64,000 nucleotides of DNA from Cercospora beticola (taxonomy: Eukaryota; Ascomycota; Dothideomycetes; Mycosphaerellales; Mycosphaerellaceae), in NCBI RefSeq assembly GCF_033473495.1, contig NC_088938.1, forward strand, positions 3,844,001-3,908,000, in the 5' to 3' direction. Below, in pieces: positions 10,897-21,893 of this stretch (positions are counted from its first letter, which is position 1; each line of letters starts with the position of its first letter). Below the pieces are notes generated by a model. The model searched no databases. It had not been told where the DNA came from and saw nothing but the letters and a program-made list of their open reading frames with translations. Both the position numbers and the translations under genes were made by a program.

Positions 10897-13242
10897 AAGA
10901 ATATCGGTTCGTGGTCGTCGGGAAGGTCATAAATCGTTCGTTCGCAGCGGGCGTCGTGTCGAGTGCGGTTCGTGGCTAGACCATGATCTCCTCCACCATC
11001 CTCCCCATCCGTGATGTACAATAGTCAGTGACGAGCAACTGATCTTCCCCGGGTCGTGAAAGCGGTCGTGAGGCCCGGGCAGTGAGAGGTGAGACTAGAC
11101 AAACAACAGTGCGCAGCGAGGGTGTGTGCGAGCGATCAAGGTTGGCGTACGGGATTCAACGATGGTGGCATGCAATGCACGCAATGCAGTAGTGAGGGCT
11201 TCAAGGTCTGCAGTCGATGACCCTTGAAAATGGATCGAACACACATCAACAAACCCGACCGCTGCCGTCACCACACCGGCCTGGACCATTCAACCAGCCT
11301 TCCCTCGGACGACGCTTGCGCTGTTACTGGCTAGCCGCGCACACAGCGTTGGTATTGCGCAACAGGCGTGCACACCTGGTACGGCGAATGGGACGCTGCG
11401 CTGCCAGCCTCTCTTGCGCAATGCGAATGGCTGGCTGGGTGAAACGTCGTGTGTTGATTGTGGGGCCCACGCCGTTGTCATGACAATGCATATTCACGTG
11501 AAAGCCACTTTTCCCAAGCAGGATGCAAGAGTGGGTCTCGCGTGACCTGCGAACACTTTGGAGATCCCTGTTAGTGCCGTGATGAGCAAGGCAGAGACCT
11601 TGCTGTCGGAACAGAAGCTGCTCGACTTCACGCACACGAGGCCGGAGCTCGCTTGCGATTCTGGTTTCGGTATGCACCACTTCCGGCGTCTCGAACGACC
11701 TCCGCAGGAGATCGAGCACATCTGCGCAGATAGCATGCGCCGATAACCGCAAGGAGAAAAATGCTCGCAGGTTTACCCGAACAACGGCCTCCCTCCCATC
11801 CTGACGGCTGCCATTTCAATAAGCCCATCTCAAGCTTCCGCAACTGCATCTCCCAAGCAGCCGATATCTGGGGCGTAGGGAACGCACTCGTGTTGAGTAC
11901 AGAGCTTCGCGTCGTCTTCATCACATCACTACTACTTACGAGAATGGCCGAAAAAAGCCGAGCTTGCAGGCCTGGGGACACCCGGGACACAACAGTGCTA
12001 CTTCTTGAAGACATCTGGACCATGCGTTCGCCCAAGCCTCGTAACAAATCACCATAATGGCGAACACCACATTCTCCCGCGGCTGAAGATTTCGAGCATG
12101 AAGATTAGTATGCTCATGCAATGAACCTCAGATCTCAAAGATACGGGTCGAAGGTGCTCCTTCGAAGGAGACTCAACCACTACTGGAAGGTTTGAAGCTG
12201 CACCATTGGCCTACTTATGCATTGTCGAGTCAAAGAGAGGCTACTGCCGAGGAGTGGTAACTTGCAACTTTACAGGAGGTCGCTAACATGACATCCGACG
12301 TATGCGCTGCATAGAATTGTTCAGGTAACTCACACTGAGACAGGTGATTTATACTGCCACGACTGCCAGCGCTCAGACCGTAACAGCAGATCTTTTCAAC
12401 AAACTTGGGAAGGCAGCGATGGTCAAATGCCTGAAGGGTCGGCCAAGCAATATGACTTCCACCCTCGTCGCGTCTCGTACTGAGCTTACCAGAGTTTCTC
12501 CGTACCATACACAGCACACTGCTCACATTGCACAGCTGCGCCATGTCGCTGCGCGCCATACCCATCATAATCTCCGGCGCGCAATCTCACTGCACCGGCA
12601 AGCCTAATGCGACATCGCAACCTCGGTACATACACACCTACAACTGCAGGAGGCACTGAGAGCCTCAAATCGATCTTTACCGCTGCACTCGGCTCAACTC
12701 AGGCCGCTCTTACATGTTGTGGAAAGCTCTTGACTTGGCATGGCTGTTTCTCGCAGTCTCGACTGGACTGCGCAGTTTCCAAGGTATTGTGGCGATCTCA
12801 TGCAGCCTGCTATTCGCCCTCGGACAAGGCTGAACGCAACGCCACTTGACAAACCCAAGACAAGCGATATCCAATGGTTTCTGCAGCAGTGGTCTGATCT
12901 ATTCAGACCTAGATCGCATCCCGCAGTTGACAGTCTCGACAGGAGCCGTTGACGAGAACATTCTGTGCCGGACTTATGTACGGTTTGCTGTGTGCGCGTA
13001 TCTCATACAGATAATAAATTGCAGGGCACCTCACCTGGAGTGCCAAATGGGTCATTGGATAATGCGATTCGCAAGCTATTGATCTCAGCCTTGTAGGATC
13101 GTGCAGTAGTCCAGACCTGCAATATGGCCACTCACCCAGTCGCAATTCTCCTCCCAAGAGAAAGCAGGGCATGCTTTGCGTGATAAAGCTCTCGCTGGCC
13201 ATCCTTGCCGACAGAGCTCACTCATCCTGGGGAGATCTCGAG
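10897..13242. other. 2.3 kb intergenic region
   Basis: Holds the kelch gene promoter and the 5' flank of the membrane-protein gene. Frames up to about 140 aa occur on both strands, but none has a domain, a signal peptide or a plausible splice extension. I see no gene. Confidence 0.35.
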
Positions 13243-15619
13243 ATGTCTCAGTTACCCCTATGCCGAATGCCGACTTCAGCATCCAAGTCTCAATTCATTC
13301 AGGTCAGCACTGAGTACAAACCGGCACCGACAGAAGAAATTCACGAGCTGAAAACGTCTCTTCCGGTTCAACGCTCGGCGGCGAATCCCCGCCACGCTCG
13401 CCGCAATCGCTCCTCGAGGCGACCATGGTGGAAGATTCTGCCTATGCAGTTCTTCTGCCTCGCTTGGACTGGACCCATCATTTACCTGCTCTTTCTCAAT
13501 GCCAAGCATCACGTCGTCGGTGCCAGTGCCTGGTGTCCTAAGCACGACTGCTGGGTGGATGCCTTCAACAACCAATCCAGCATGGTGCAGAGCAGCATTG
13601 CAGCGCTCGCAGTACGGAGTCGCAATCTAAACAATATACTGCAGTACGTTGCGAAGATTCTTGAACTCTGGTTCAGTGTCATCGCTGCAGCGCTCATGTA
13701 CCTCATGGTAATGCGTGTAGCGCAATCTCGATATGGGTCACCTGTCCGCCATCTTACGTTACCGATCGAATTTTCAAATCTGCTGGCCGTCTTCGACGGT
13801 GGTCTATATCAAGACATGTTCTCGGAATTCTACTGGACAGTTGTAGTTGTGGCATCGATCTTCATGGGAATCTTGGTCAACCTCATGGGACCAGCTACAG
13901 CCACACTTATTCTACCTACATTGGAATGGGTAGAGACAGACCGGATTTCACAGGGGTACTTCTACAGCATCAACACGAATGTCAGGATTGGAGAAGGAGA
14001 AGGAGACCTTGGGCCTTCCTCATTCGTCCTCTCCGACTCAGGCTGCTCGATCGATGACCTTGCGCTTGGTCGATACTCTTACGCTACGCAGTAGAGTCAG
14101 ACTCTTGACTCTTGGACTCTAAGCACAATCGGCGCTTACATTTCAGATGACATAGTTCACACCAACGCATCAACCACCAAGTCCACTACCAAACAAAGTG
14201 GACTGACTCTTCATCTGAATCGCACATTTGATGAGATGGGACAGTCGACTGTCTGGGTCCCCAACCGTCAAACGCTCGATCACCTCAGCCGTGATCGGGA
14301 CATCGTAGAGCAGATATCCCTCGGGGCTGATGCGGCACAAATCGGCATCTCCGAGAGCATGTTCAGACAATACGCAGTGTTCAACAGTAGCCTGGGGTTA
14401 CGTTTACGACGAGATGGAGTAATCCTTGGTGCAAGGCCGTATCATTTGGGCAGGCAATCCCTGGACCGTCAAGGTTGACGAAGATCGGAGTGTGATGTGT
14501 TTTCCAAATTACACGGTCACATTCAAGCACCTCTTCTCGGAGTATCTCGACAACAACCTGTTTACCAAGTGTATACAAGTGGGTGACGGCTGGCCTGAAA
14601 ACTATGAGGGATCATTCAATCGTTCACGTCAGTTCACCATCGACGCGGGCGATGATGATGCATCCTCGGCACTGCTAGTAGATGTTATCAGCTCATCTAG
14701 GGCAGCCTTTTACCATCCGGATATAAGAGCAACAGTAGCAAAAATGCTGGAAGGCATTTCTACTCTGGCAGAAATCCCGTACGACTTCCCGGAAGACTTC
14801 CCAATATCATGTCTCAATGCGACCATTCCCGTCGGAGTCTCCTGCAACTGGACCAAATTCTTCGGGGTGTTCAACTGGATGTCAGAGACGAACCAGTCAA
14901 ATCATGTCGACACCACCGTCATTTCAAAGAAATTTGATAATGAAACAGTGTCAATTGCAATCGACTATATTGCTCAACTAGGCTTTACTACCTACGAGCT
15001 GGATCCTTGGCCTGAAACAAATCCGTTGTCCCTGGTACATGTACCAGATCTTACACGCGACATTTCCTACTTGAACTTCCCAACGCCTCCATCGTGGACA
15101 TTCGCCGCATGGGGAGTAGATTGGACGAATGGTCACGTACCACACAACAGATCGATCGCAATGCTATGGCATTCAATAATGGACAATGCCCGACCAGAAG
15201 CTGAAGACTATCTGCACGGCTACAACGAGAAGACATTTGGGAACACTGCCCGCGCAATGCTGCTCACGCCTGTGTACCAAACCCTGTCACTAGCAGAATG
15301 GACTACTAATTCTACCATGCGCTACAATGACTCCTCTGAGATCATGCTTGAAGCACGCATCTATGTCTGGGCGTATGGGTTTGACTCAAAGACAGCAAGA
15401 CTCGGTGGCGCTGTTGCGATAGCGGGCTGCATAGTTGCATGCGTTCAATTCGTGGCTGGTTTGTCTCAGCGCAGAAGGCGGCGGACTTTGGCCCAGGTTC
15501 TGCGCGCGGCGCTGGCGTATCAGTCACATGGGAACATGCAAGAGAGGTCGCCCTTTCGTGTCACAGATGCCGAAGGGGAAGTAGGTGGTCTTCAGTTTGC
15601 ACTTCGGCCTGCGAGGTGA
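13243..15619 (+). CDS. Multi-pass membrane protein, family unnamed; in-frame TAG
   Basis: A start at 13243 (or 13171, 24 residues longer) opens a protein with hydrophobic segments near FFCLAWTGPIIYLLFL, LWFSVIAAALMYLMVM and FYWTVVVVASIFMGILV. A large Asn-rich, probably glycosylated loop follows, then a last segment (LGGAVAIAGCIVACVQFVAG) and a basic tail. This architecture is common in uncharacterised Dothideomycete/Sordariomycete proteins. Two irregularities occur. A TAG at 14092-14094 sits inside sequence that stays coding-like in the same frame (TLDSWTLSTIGAY follows it). Further on the frame changes, which a 67 nt intron (14387-14453, weak GTAGCC donor) would fix, giving VFNSNPWTVKVDED. 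The TAG could be spliced out by a 78 nt in-frame intron (14069-14146, weak GTCGAT donor, good TTTCAG acceptor). Otherwise the gene is broken. Confidence 0.6.
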
Positions 15620-16305
15620 GATAGACTAGGTCAGTACGTAACATCGAAGCTCTCACACAAGTTATACATGCACTGACCATGGCACCCTGTAGACTGTTCC
15701 GAGAAGCAGATACTGTGGTGACAAAAAGGCAGCGGAGCAGTGAATAAAGGCGACCTAGTACTTTCTTTCAGAGAATAGCAGCTGATAGCCGGCATAGTTG
15801 TTTTCTGCACTAGCATTGCCCTTTTACTTGCTTACTCGCAGGAATCTCGAGAAGCGTCCTCTGAAAATCAAGCAGCTCGCAGCAAATTCTTATCAGCTTC
15901 AAGCATTGTATGCAGCTCAGTGGGGCGAGAAAAAGGTGGCTTGAAATATCCTTTTGTTGACATTCTCCTCATGGAATGGTGCGGCCGATATGCTGCAAAG
16001 CACCTTCCATTGACACGTCCAGCCACCACCAAACAGACCAAAACTTCCTATAGAGGCAGTTCGTGCTCAAAAGGTGCCAGATCTGGCGCGACACATGCTA
16101 GTGTCTCAGCCTTACCTCATCGGGCATGAGCTCTATTGAGTCTAGAACACCAAGACTACGCCATTCTATTATCTTGGGGCTTGCTGCTATTCATCTTGAA
16201 GTCCTCGCCCAGCTACGTTTGAGGACTCATCGCCTTTGAACGCTGCTCGCCATCCGTGCTCGACGTCTCAAACATTTACTCGGCTCGGCAACCTCCTGAG
16301 AAAGG
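15620..16305. other. Intergenic region
   Basis: 686 bp between two plus-strand genes: terminator of the first and promoter of the second. I see no gene. Confidence 0.4.
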
Positions 16306-17439
16306 ATGGCGAACACAGATCTCATCGTCCCCCTCGTGGTCGCTGCAATCGGTCTTGTCGGCACAATCGGTAGCCTCCTATGGGGCTGGTACATCCAAGG
16401 ACGCACACAAAAGCAAAATGCGAAACTAAGCCGCGAGACCGAGAAGCAAGCCGAAAGGATCGATGCCATGAACAAAAAGCACGAATACATGATGGCAGAA
16501 TACAAAGCCAAAACGGACCAACAACTCGAAGCCGTGAAAATTCAATTCGAGCAACGAAAAGTCGCAGAAAACTTGACAGAAAAATACTCTCAACCTCTCC
16601 TCGTCGCAGCCTACGATTTGCAACAGCGGCTTTTCGCATTGGTCGAGTATCCCATTAGTCGACAACACGTTTCAACAGAAGAAGGCGTCAACGACCTCAA
16701 AATCTTCACTTGTTATCTACTGGCACAGTATATGGTCTACTGCAACATCCTCCGCACAAAAACAGGCTACTTATCCTTCACTCGCGACACAAAACTCAAA
16801 GACCTCCGAAACATGATGTACGTAATCGACCAAGAACTCGACCAGAGACGAGATGACATAGGCGACGGCGCAAACGTAGGAGTCTGGCCCGGCTCGCGTC
16901 TCATCATTGCCGAAAGAATGATCGTCCCCAACTCCAAACGCGACGTGAACGAACTCCTCGATGGAGGTTTCGGTCTCGAAGTCAAAGGCTACGATCAATT
17001 CCTCTCCGAATGGAAAGAGAATTTCCAACAACCCATGGGATTCTTCTGCCAATGGATCGACGATATGCTCGAAGGAAGAGTTAAGAGAAAACCTTATTGG
17101 GATGCAGCATTCCGTTGTCTGCAGCATTTACTCGTAGATCTTATCATGAACTTGGACACGAAGGCCGCCTATCGACCAGATGATACGGAGCGAATGCCGC
17201 TGTGTGAGGCATCGGGGAGGGGATGTGATTGTCAAACATGTTTGCATAATACGAAGAGTCTGAATACGATTTTGAAGCAAAGGCAGGATGGGAGGTATCA
17301 CGAAGATGGGATTTGGAACGTCGATGGGCTGAGAGCTCGTCGGCCAAATGGGAAGATACAGGCATATGTTGATAAGGCAGGGAAGGAGTTCAGATTGGGA
17401 ATGGTGAAGGAGTATACGACTTATGAGAAGCTGGATTAG
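16306..17439 (+). CDS. Membrane-anchored protein of unknown function
   Basis: 377 aa, intronless. A single N-terminal transmembrane segment (LIVPLVVAAIGLVGTIGSLL) is followed by a charged coiled-coil stretch of about 60 residues (QKQNAKLSRETEKQAERIDA onward) and a globular region opening with a motif like YSQPLLVAAYDLQQRLF. That motif and the layout recall uncharacterised proteins seen in bacteria as well as fungi, in which a similar PLL..A.DLQ.R block follows a coiled coil; this is recollection, not a search. The region near residue 305 has four close cysteines (CEASGRGCDCQTC), possibly metal-binding. The first two-thirds is rich in C-ending codons and the last third is rich in G, a sharp internal change in base use. 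Confidence 0.75.
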   Translation: MANTDLIVPLVVAAIGLVGTIGSLLWGWYIQGRTQKQNAKLSRETEKQAERIDAMNKKHEYMMAEYKAKTDQQLEAVKIQFEQRKVAENLTEKYSQPLLVAAYDLQQRLFALVEYPISRQHVSTEEGVNDLKIFTCYLLAQYMVYCNILRTKTGYLSFTRDTKLKDLRNMMYVIDQELDQRRDDIGDGANVGVWPGSRLIIAERMIVPNSKRDVNELLDGGFGLEVKGYDQFLSEWKENFQQPMGFFCQWIDDMLEGRVKRKPYWDAAFRCLQHLLVDLIMNLDTKAAYRPDDTERMPLCEASGRGCDCQTCLHNTKSLNTILKQRQDGRYHEDGIWNVDGLRARRPNGKIQAYVDKAGKEFRLGMVKEYTTYEKLD

Positions 17440-17728
17440 CCTGGTTAGAAATGTGATGACTAGTGAATGAAGACTTGATTTGTGAGTGTTTGTTTGATCA
17501 GATCCCTTGACATTGTTATTCTATATCTCGCACAAAGATTGGAATACTAAGACAAAAGACAAAGAAGGAGAAAGAACCTTTACCTGTCGTCGTGAGATCG
17601 CCTTTCAGAAGACTCCCGTATTCCAGCCAGTGCTACAAAGTAGCTCCTACCTGTACTGACAGAGTGGTTCCCGAAAGGCCTGTGCTTGAGAGTGAAGCTT
17701 ATTGATCCTAGTTAGCACTGCAGACGAC
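17440..17728. other. Convergent intergenic region
   Basis: 289 bp between a plus-strand stop and the 3' end of the cysteine-repeat gene. I see nothing beyond 3' flanks. Confidence 0.4.
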
Positions 17729-18991
17729 TTAGCGACAGCTTACCAGATGACTGTTCTGAGCGGTGCTCAGGCGGTGAGGCTTCACTGGAGCGTCGCACCG
17801 ACACTTGTCCACAGCACGGCCGCAATCCAAGCAGGTGTCAGCCTTCACAGTGGTTGCGAACTGGTTCTTTACCGCGCTGTCAACCATGAAGGCGATGTGC
17901 TTTGCAGCGCAGTCGATTGCGAATTGGTTCTTTACGGCACAACAGCAGTCGCTGATGTTCTGTCGGCAGATCTAATTTTGAAAATGGTCAGTAAAATGTC
18001 CACAAACAGTTGTGATGGGGATTTGGGGGGAAGAAACTTACAGGGCAAGTGTCCGAGAGTGTGCTGATGGCGAATTGGTTTTTCACGGCACAACAGCAGT
18101 CGCTGATATTCTGTCGGCAGATCTAGTGAAAATGGTTAGTAAAATGTCCACAAATAGTTGTGATGGGGAAAGGGGGAAAGAAACTTACAGGGCAAGTGTC
18201 CGAGAGTGTGCTGATGGCGAATTGGTTCTTTACCGCACAACTGCAGTCGCTGATGTTCTGTCGCTGTAAAAAAGTCAGTGAGATGTCAAAGTGGTAATGG
18301 GGGATGGGGGAAGAAACTTACACAAGTTGGACAAGTGTCCCAGCCCATGCTCTGGCCGGGGAAGGCACCTAGGGTTAGCAAGCTGGTCTTCATCGCGCTG
18401 TCAACCATGTAGGTGATGTGCTTAGCAGCGCAGTCGATTGCGAACTTGTTCTTTACCGCACAACAGCAGTCGCTGATATTCTGTCGCTGTTCAAATAGTC
18501 AGTAAAATGCACGCACAAAGTCGTGATAGGGGATTGGGGGGAAAACTTACACAAATTGGACAAGTGTCCGAGTCGATTGCGAATTGGTTCTTCACGGCGC
18601 AGCTGCAGTCGCTGATGTTCTGTCGCTGTTGAAATGTCAGTAAAATGTACGCACAAAGGTGTGATTGGGGACGGGGAAAGGAACTTACACAAGTTGGACA
18701 AGTGTCCCAGCCCATGCTCTGGGCATCAGCCGAGTCGAAAATGTCTCGACGACGAGGCTGCACAGGAGCCTCGCATCGGCATGTCGCGATGCTGCGACGG
18801 CAGCTCGGGCAGCGTTCGACGTCCATTGCGGTCGGGATAGTCAGGTAGGCGGTTGCCACTGGGTAGTTGTTGTAGTTGGTAGTGTTGTTGCACATCTTGT
18901 AGATGTGCAAGAAAGGGTTTGGGTTTTCGGTCGCGGTTTTGTCTTGGTCGATTGCTTGGTCAGAGTTGTCTAGATTGTTTGCCAGAAACAA
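17729..18991 (-). CDS. Cysteine-repeat protein made of tandemly duplicated exon-intron units
   Basis: Six exons reconstruct by hand: 18991-18689, 18625-18551, 18486-18322, 18263-18189, 18122-18042 and 17971-17729, giving about 313 aa from the first ATG (or 258 aa from ATG 18826). All introns (63, 64, 58, 66 and 70 nt) are phase 0, start GTAAGTT and share one ancestral sequence: a C-rich stretch, an ACATTTTACTRAC-like branch region, then the acceptor. Exons 2-6 each carry RQNISDC[SC]CAVKN[QK]FAI. Across the splices the protein has seven C-x2-C-x6-C-x-C motifs. The first (CPSCRRSIATCRC) and last (CLDCGRAVDKCRC) are diverged, and both are followed by [ED]APV. No signal peptide or transmembrane segment. 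Zinc or another metal is the obvious ligand guess. I recognise no known family. An alternative for the 3' end is a very short last intron after SHL. Confidence 0.72.
17972..18688 (-). repeat. Tandem exon-intron repeat array (five units)
   Basis: Units start at successive RQNISDC codons and recur at about 139, 223, 141 and 148-152 bp spacing. Both exon and intron portions are similar between units, so the duplications covered genomic DNA and are fairly recent. Two longer units (exons 3 and 6) carry an extra CAAKHI...MVDSA[MV]K segment, which points to a two-tier expansion. Confidence 0.8.
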
Positions 18992-19063
18992 GTAGAGCTG
19001 TCTGAACGAGGTATCGAGGGACTGATGAGGAGAGAATTCGAATTGGGGTTGGAGGGCGAGAGT

Positions 19064-19069
19064 CTTATA
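19064..19069 (-). promoter_or_regulatory. TATA-like element of the cysteine-repeat gene
   Basis: TATAAG on the minus strand lies about 75 bp upstream of the first ATG (18991), which supports using that ATG under simple scanning. Inference from position only. Confidence 0.3.
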
Positions 19070-20111
19070 CTGTGTGGAGGGTTACGGGGCTGTACAGTGG
19101 GCATTGTGGTCTGCGATCTGGTCAGTATAGTGCTTTGTGGTTGTGAATAATGGCATTTTGTGGCGTAAGAAAAATGCATGGTTGTGGCAGACATTAAACG
19201 CGCGGGAACGCCCTTTCATGAACGCTCAGACTTCTTTGTGTTGAACACAATGGCCTCTATTCCATTTCTTGTCGACATGAATATCGGGGTTGTCTAATGT
19301 CGAGTTGCTTTGTGCACGCTAAGGTAGTCAACAATGCAATGTAGTTTCGGCGTGAAAGGATAGAATCAGCACAGTGCGATGGCCAACGCATTCGAGTGTC
19401 GGTAGGCACAGTGGTCTTGTCGAAGTGCTTTCAATGCCGAATTCCAATGGCACGCCGCCTGGCAGGAGTTGAGTCGTGACTGTAGCAGTTAGCTCGAGGA
19501 TGTATGGCAACCGCGATGGAACTTCGAGGGAAGCCGCTGAGAGTGCTTCAGCTGCAACCAGAACTCAATAAGCGGATAGGGGATGGCGGTCAGGATGGAA
19601 CAGCACTGTCGATTCTGCTCTGCTTCCAATGTTTTTGGCTGCTTTCTCAGCCATGCTATGTCCAGCTCATCAACATCTGCACTTGCAGTCAGTTCTCCCT
19701 TCGCGAATGCATCGCTCTTTCCCCAATTCCCATCAACAAAAAAGCCTCACCCTGCATGCCCTTCATCAAATGCCAGGAGCATCGCACCCGCCGGGTGCTC
19801 AACCAGCAACTCAATGGTGAATCTCCAAACGAACGCCCGCGAGAACTCCTTCGCCATCCACGCTCAATAACGCCTTCAAATGTGTGTATGCCTCCGCATT
19901 GGTGTGCGGTGCTTGCTTGCTGCCTCCCTTGTCGCTTCCATGAGATGCTTGATTGACTGAATTCTGATGCTCCTGCCCGCTGCGCCGATGAGAGAATAAG
20001 TAAGGACTTTTAAGCTTCGTCTTCCGCCTTCTGTCTTCGCAGATGGCAATTACCATTATCGTTTGGTCTTCCGCTTGCACTTGATCAAGTGTCAAGTTCT
20101 GCATGGTGGGT
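19070..20111. other. Intergenic region
   Basis: About 1 kb between the promoter of the cysteine-repeat gene and the 3' end of the carrier gene. A 150-codon plus-strand frame at 19504-19956 has no domain and no coding-like composition. I see no gene. Confidence 0.35.
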
Positions 20112-21262
20112 TCAATCAACATCGTCATCCATGGAATTGATCCGCTTCTTCATGAGCTCGAAATTGCTGAAGAAGATCATGTTGATGATACACGATCGCA
20201 GCACGGAAACGCCCAGTCCTCGGTATGAACCTCCGGCGAAGAATCGAATCGCTGGTCGAGCGGCATGCCCACTGCCTGCGCTGAGTAAGGCCTTCTGGTA
20301 AACAGTTTTGGCAACGTCCACAGGGTATATCTGTTTGACCATGTCAGCAATTGACAACTCAGTCACCGAGATGAAGTACTCACACAAGCCCAACTGACGA
20401 TGCCGCAGAGTCCTCCAGCAGCAAGCACAGCATACGGCGAAGTGGCACTCTTCCCTCTCGCATTGCCCATCAACTGCTTTGCACTCTCATAGGTCATGAA
20501 GTAGATTGCCGTCCCGACCGTGTCTCTTAGCAAATGCAATCGGTATCCAGCATACAGACCCGTGAATCCACGATCTCTGACCAGGCGTCTCGCCGTAGCC
20601 ATACTCCCACCACTCTTCAGATCTACTACCGGTGCGGCACCACTCTGGCTCGTTGCTCCACTACTCTGGAACTTCACCATAGCCGCCTTCCTCGCCTCTT
20701 TCCCCGCCAGCTGCTCATTAAGCTTCGTCAGCTCGAAAGGACACGAGATAGTCGTTATCACTGCTCCGGCAGTCGCGCCTGCAGCACCGAAACACGCCAT
20801 GGTACCCAATGTCGGATAAGAGCCCGGAGCATTCGCGGTCACGAGGGGACTCTTGCCCGTCATTTCGTGTATCACCGCATCGTATGCGTACTTGGCTTTC
20901 TGGTAAAGACTGAAGCTGATGGTTCTCACCACAGTGACAGAAATGAGCGGTGGGGTCACGCCCCGCCAGAATGCGCGCAAGCCTTCAGCGCGGTAGGCAT
21001 CTTTGATGGTGTGGACGAAGCCCGTTTCGTAGGATTGCATGCGCGACTTGGCGAAGTCGAGAGGAAAAGCGGCGAAGGTCGATAGGACGGAGGAGGTGGA
21101 TGCGCTGATCTCGGTGCGGTAGCGTTTGGCGAATCGCTTCACGTCCTTGGAGGGCTGGAAGAAGAAGATGCTGTCGTTGCCGGAGCCTTTGCCCTTGCCT
21201 CCGCTTCCATTGCTGCTGCCTTTGTTGTTGCCGCTTTTGTTGCCGTCGTCTGACGAGCTCAT
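20112..21262 (-). CDS. Mitochondrial carrier family (SLC25) protein
   Basis: Two exons, 21262-20384 and 20330-20112, join to 365 aa across a 53 nt intron (GTGAGT...CAG) placed between SWAC and IYPVDVAK. The three carrier repeats show their signature starts PLDFAKSRMQ, PFELTKLNEQ and PVDVAKTVYQ, each with the expected Px[DE]xx[KR]-like core. The N-terminus is an unusual Ser/Gly/Asn/Lys low-complexity tail of about 30 residues before FFFQPSKDVKRF. The protein should sit in the inner mitochondrial membrane. The substrate is not evident: it lacks motifs that let me name it, although it looks closest to the amino-acid/carnitine-type branch. The minus-strand promoter overlaps the 3' flank of the GPI-protein gene. 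Confidence 0.92.
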
Positions 21263-21893
21263 GGTAGGTGGTGGTGGAGGGAGGGTCCCTTCATCGTGCT
21301 TCCGATGAATGGAACACTGCTGTCGCTTGGTGGAGGGAAATGCTGGTGGAGTGGTGATCTGTGGCTCACGGAGTCAGTCGCTGCCTTTGCACGAGTGAGA
21401 CACGATCACGCACAGCTGTGTGGCATACAGCTTGAAAGAATGGCGTCGGTGATGGTCACAGGTGAGCTTGGGAGATTCGAAGCCTCATGGACCAATGATG
21501 CGGTGGACCCCACCCCGGAAACTCTGTCAGGCAATCTGCTTGGCGGCGGCAGCGGCGCCTAGTCTGCGGGAGCATGTGATTGTGGAGCTGCCTGACTGCA
21601 ACACATGCGGCATGGCATCGCACAGCATAGCATAGCATAGCATGACTGCCATCACGCTGCTCGTCATATGCCTCAATGCGTCCATCCGTGCTCAAAATGC
21701 CGCGCCGTCAAGGACCTGATCAGAGGGGGCGATTAAGATGCAAAATACTGGAAGCTCAGATCGTGATTGCAAGGACACCAAGGTCACGAACCAAGAGCAG
21801 CTGCTTCCCTGCTGTTGTTGCAACAGATGCATAATTGTACCTGGATGGGTCCATTCACATCTACAGAGATGACTAATGTGCTGCATTGACCCA
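21263..21893. other. Intergenic region with short CATAG microsatellite
   Basis: 631 bp between two minus-strand genes. Near 21624-21643 there is a short run of four CATAG units. Nothing else stands out. Confidence 0.4.

Noticed and set aside
17972..18688. Regular repeats that might be taken for a CRISPR array
   Set aside because: Repeat units contain coding exons and spliceable introns, are 140-220 bp apart, and the genome is eukaryotic.
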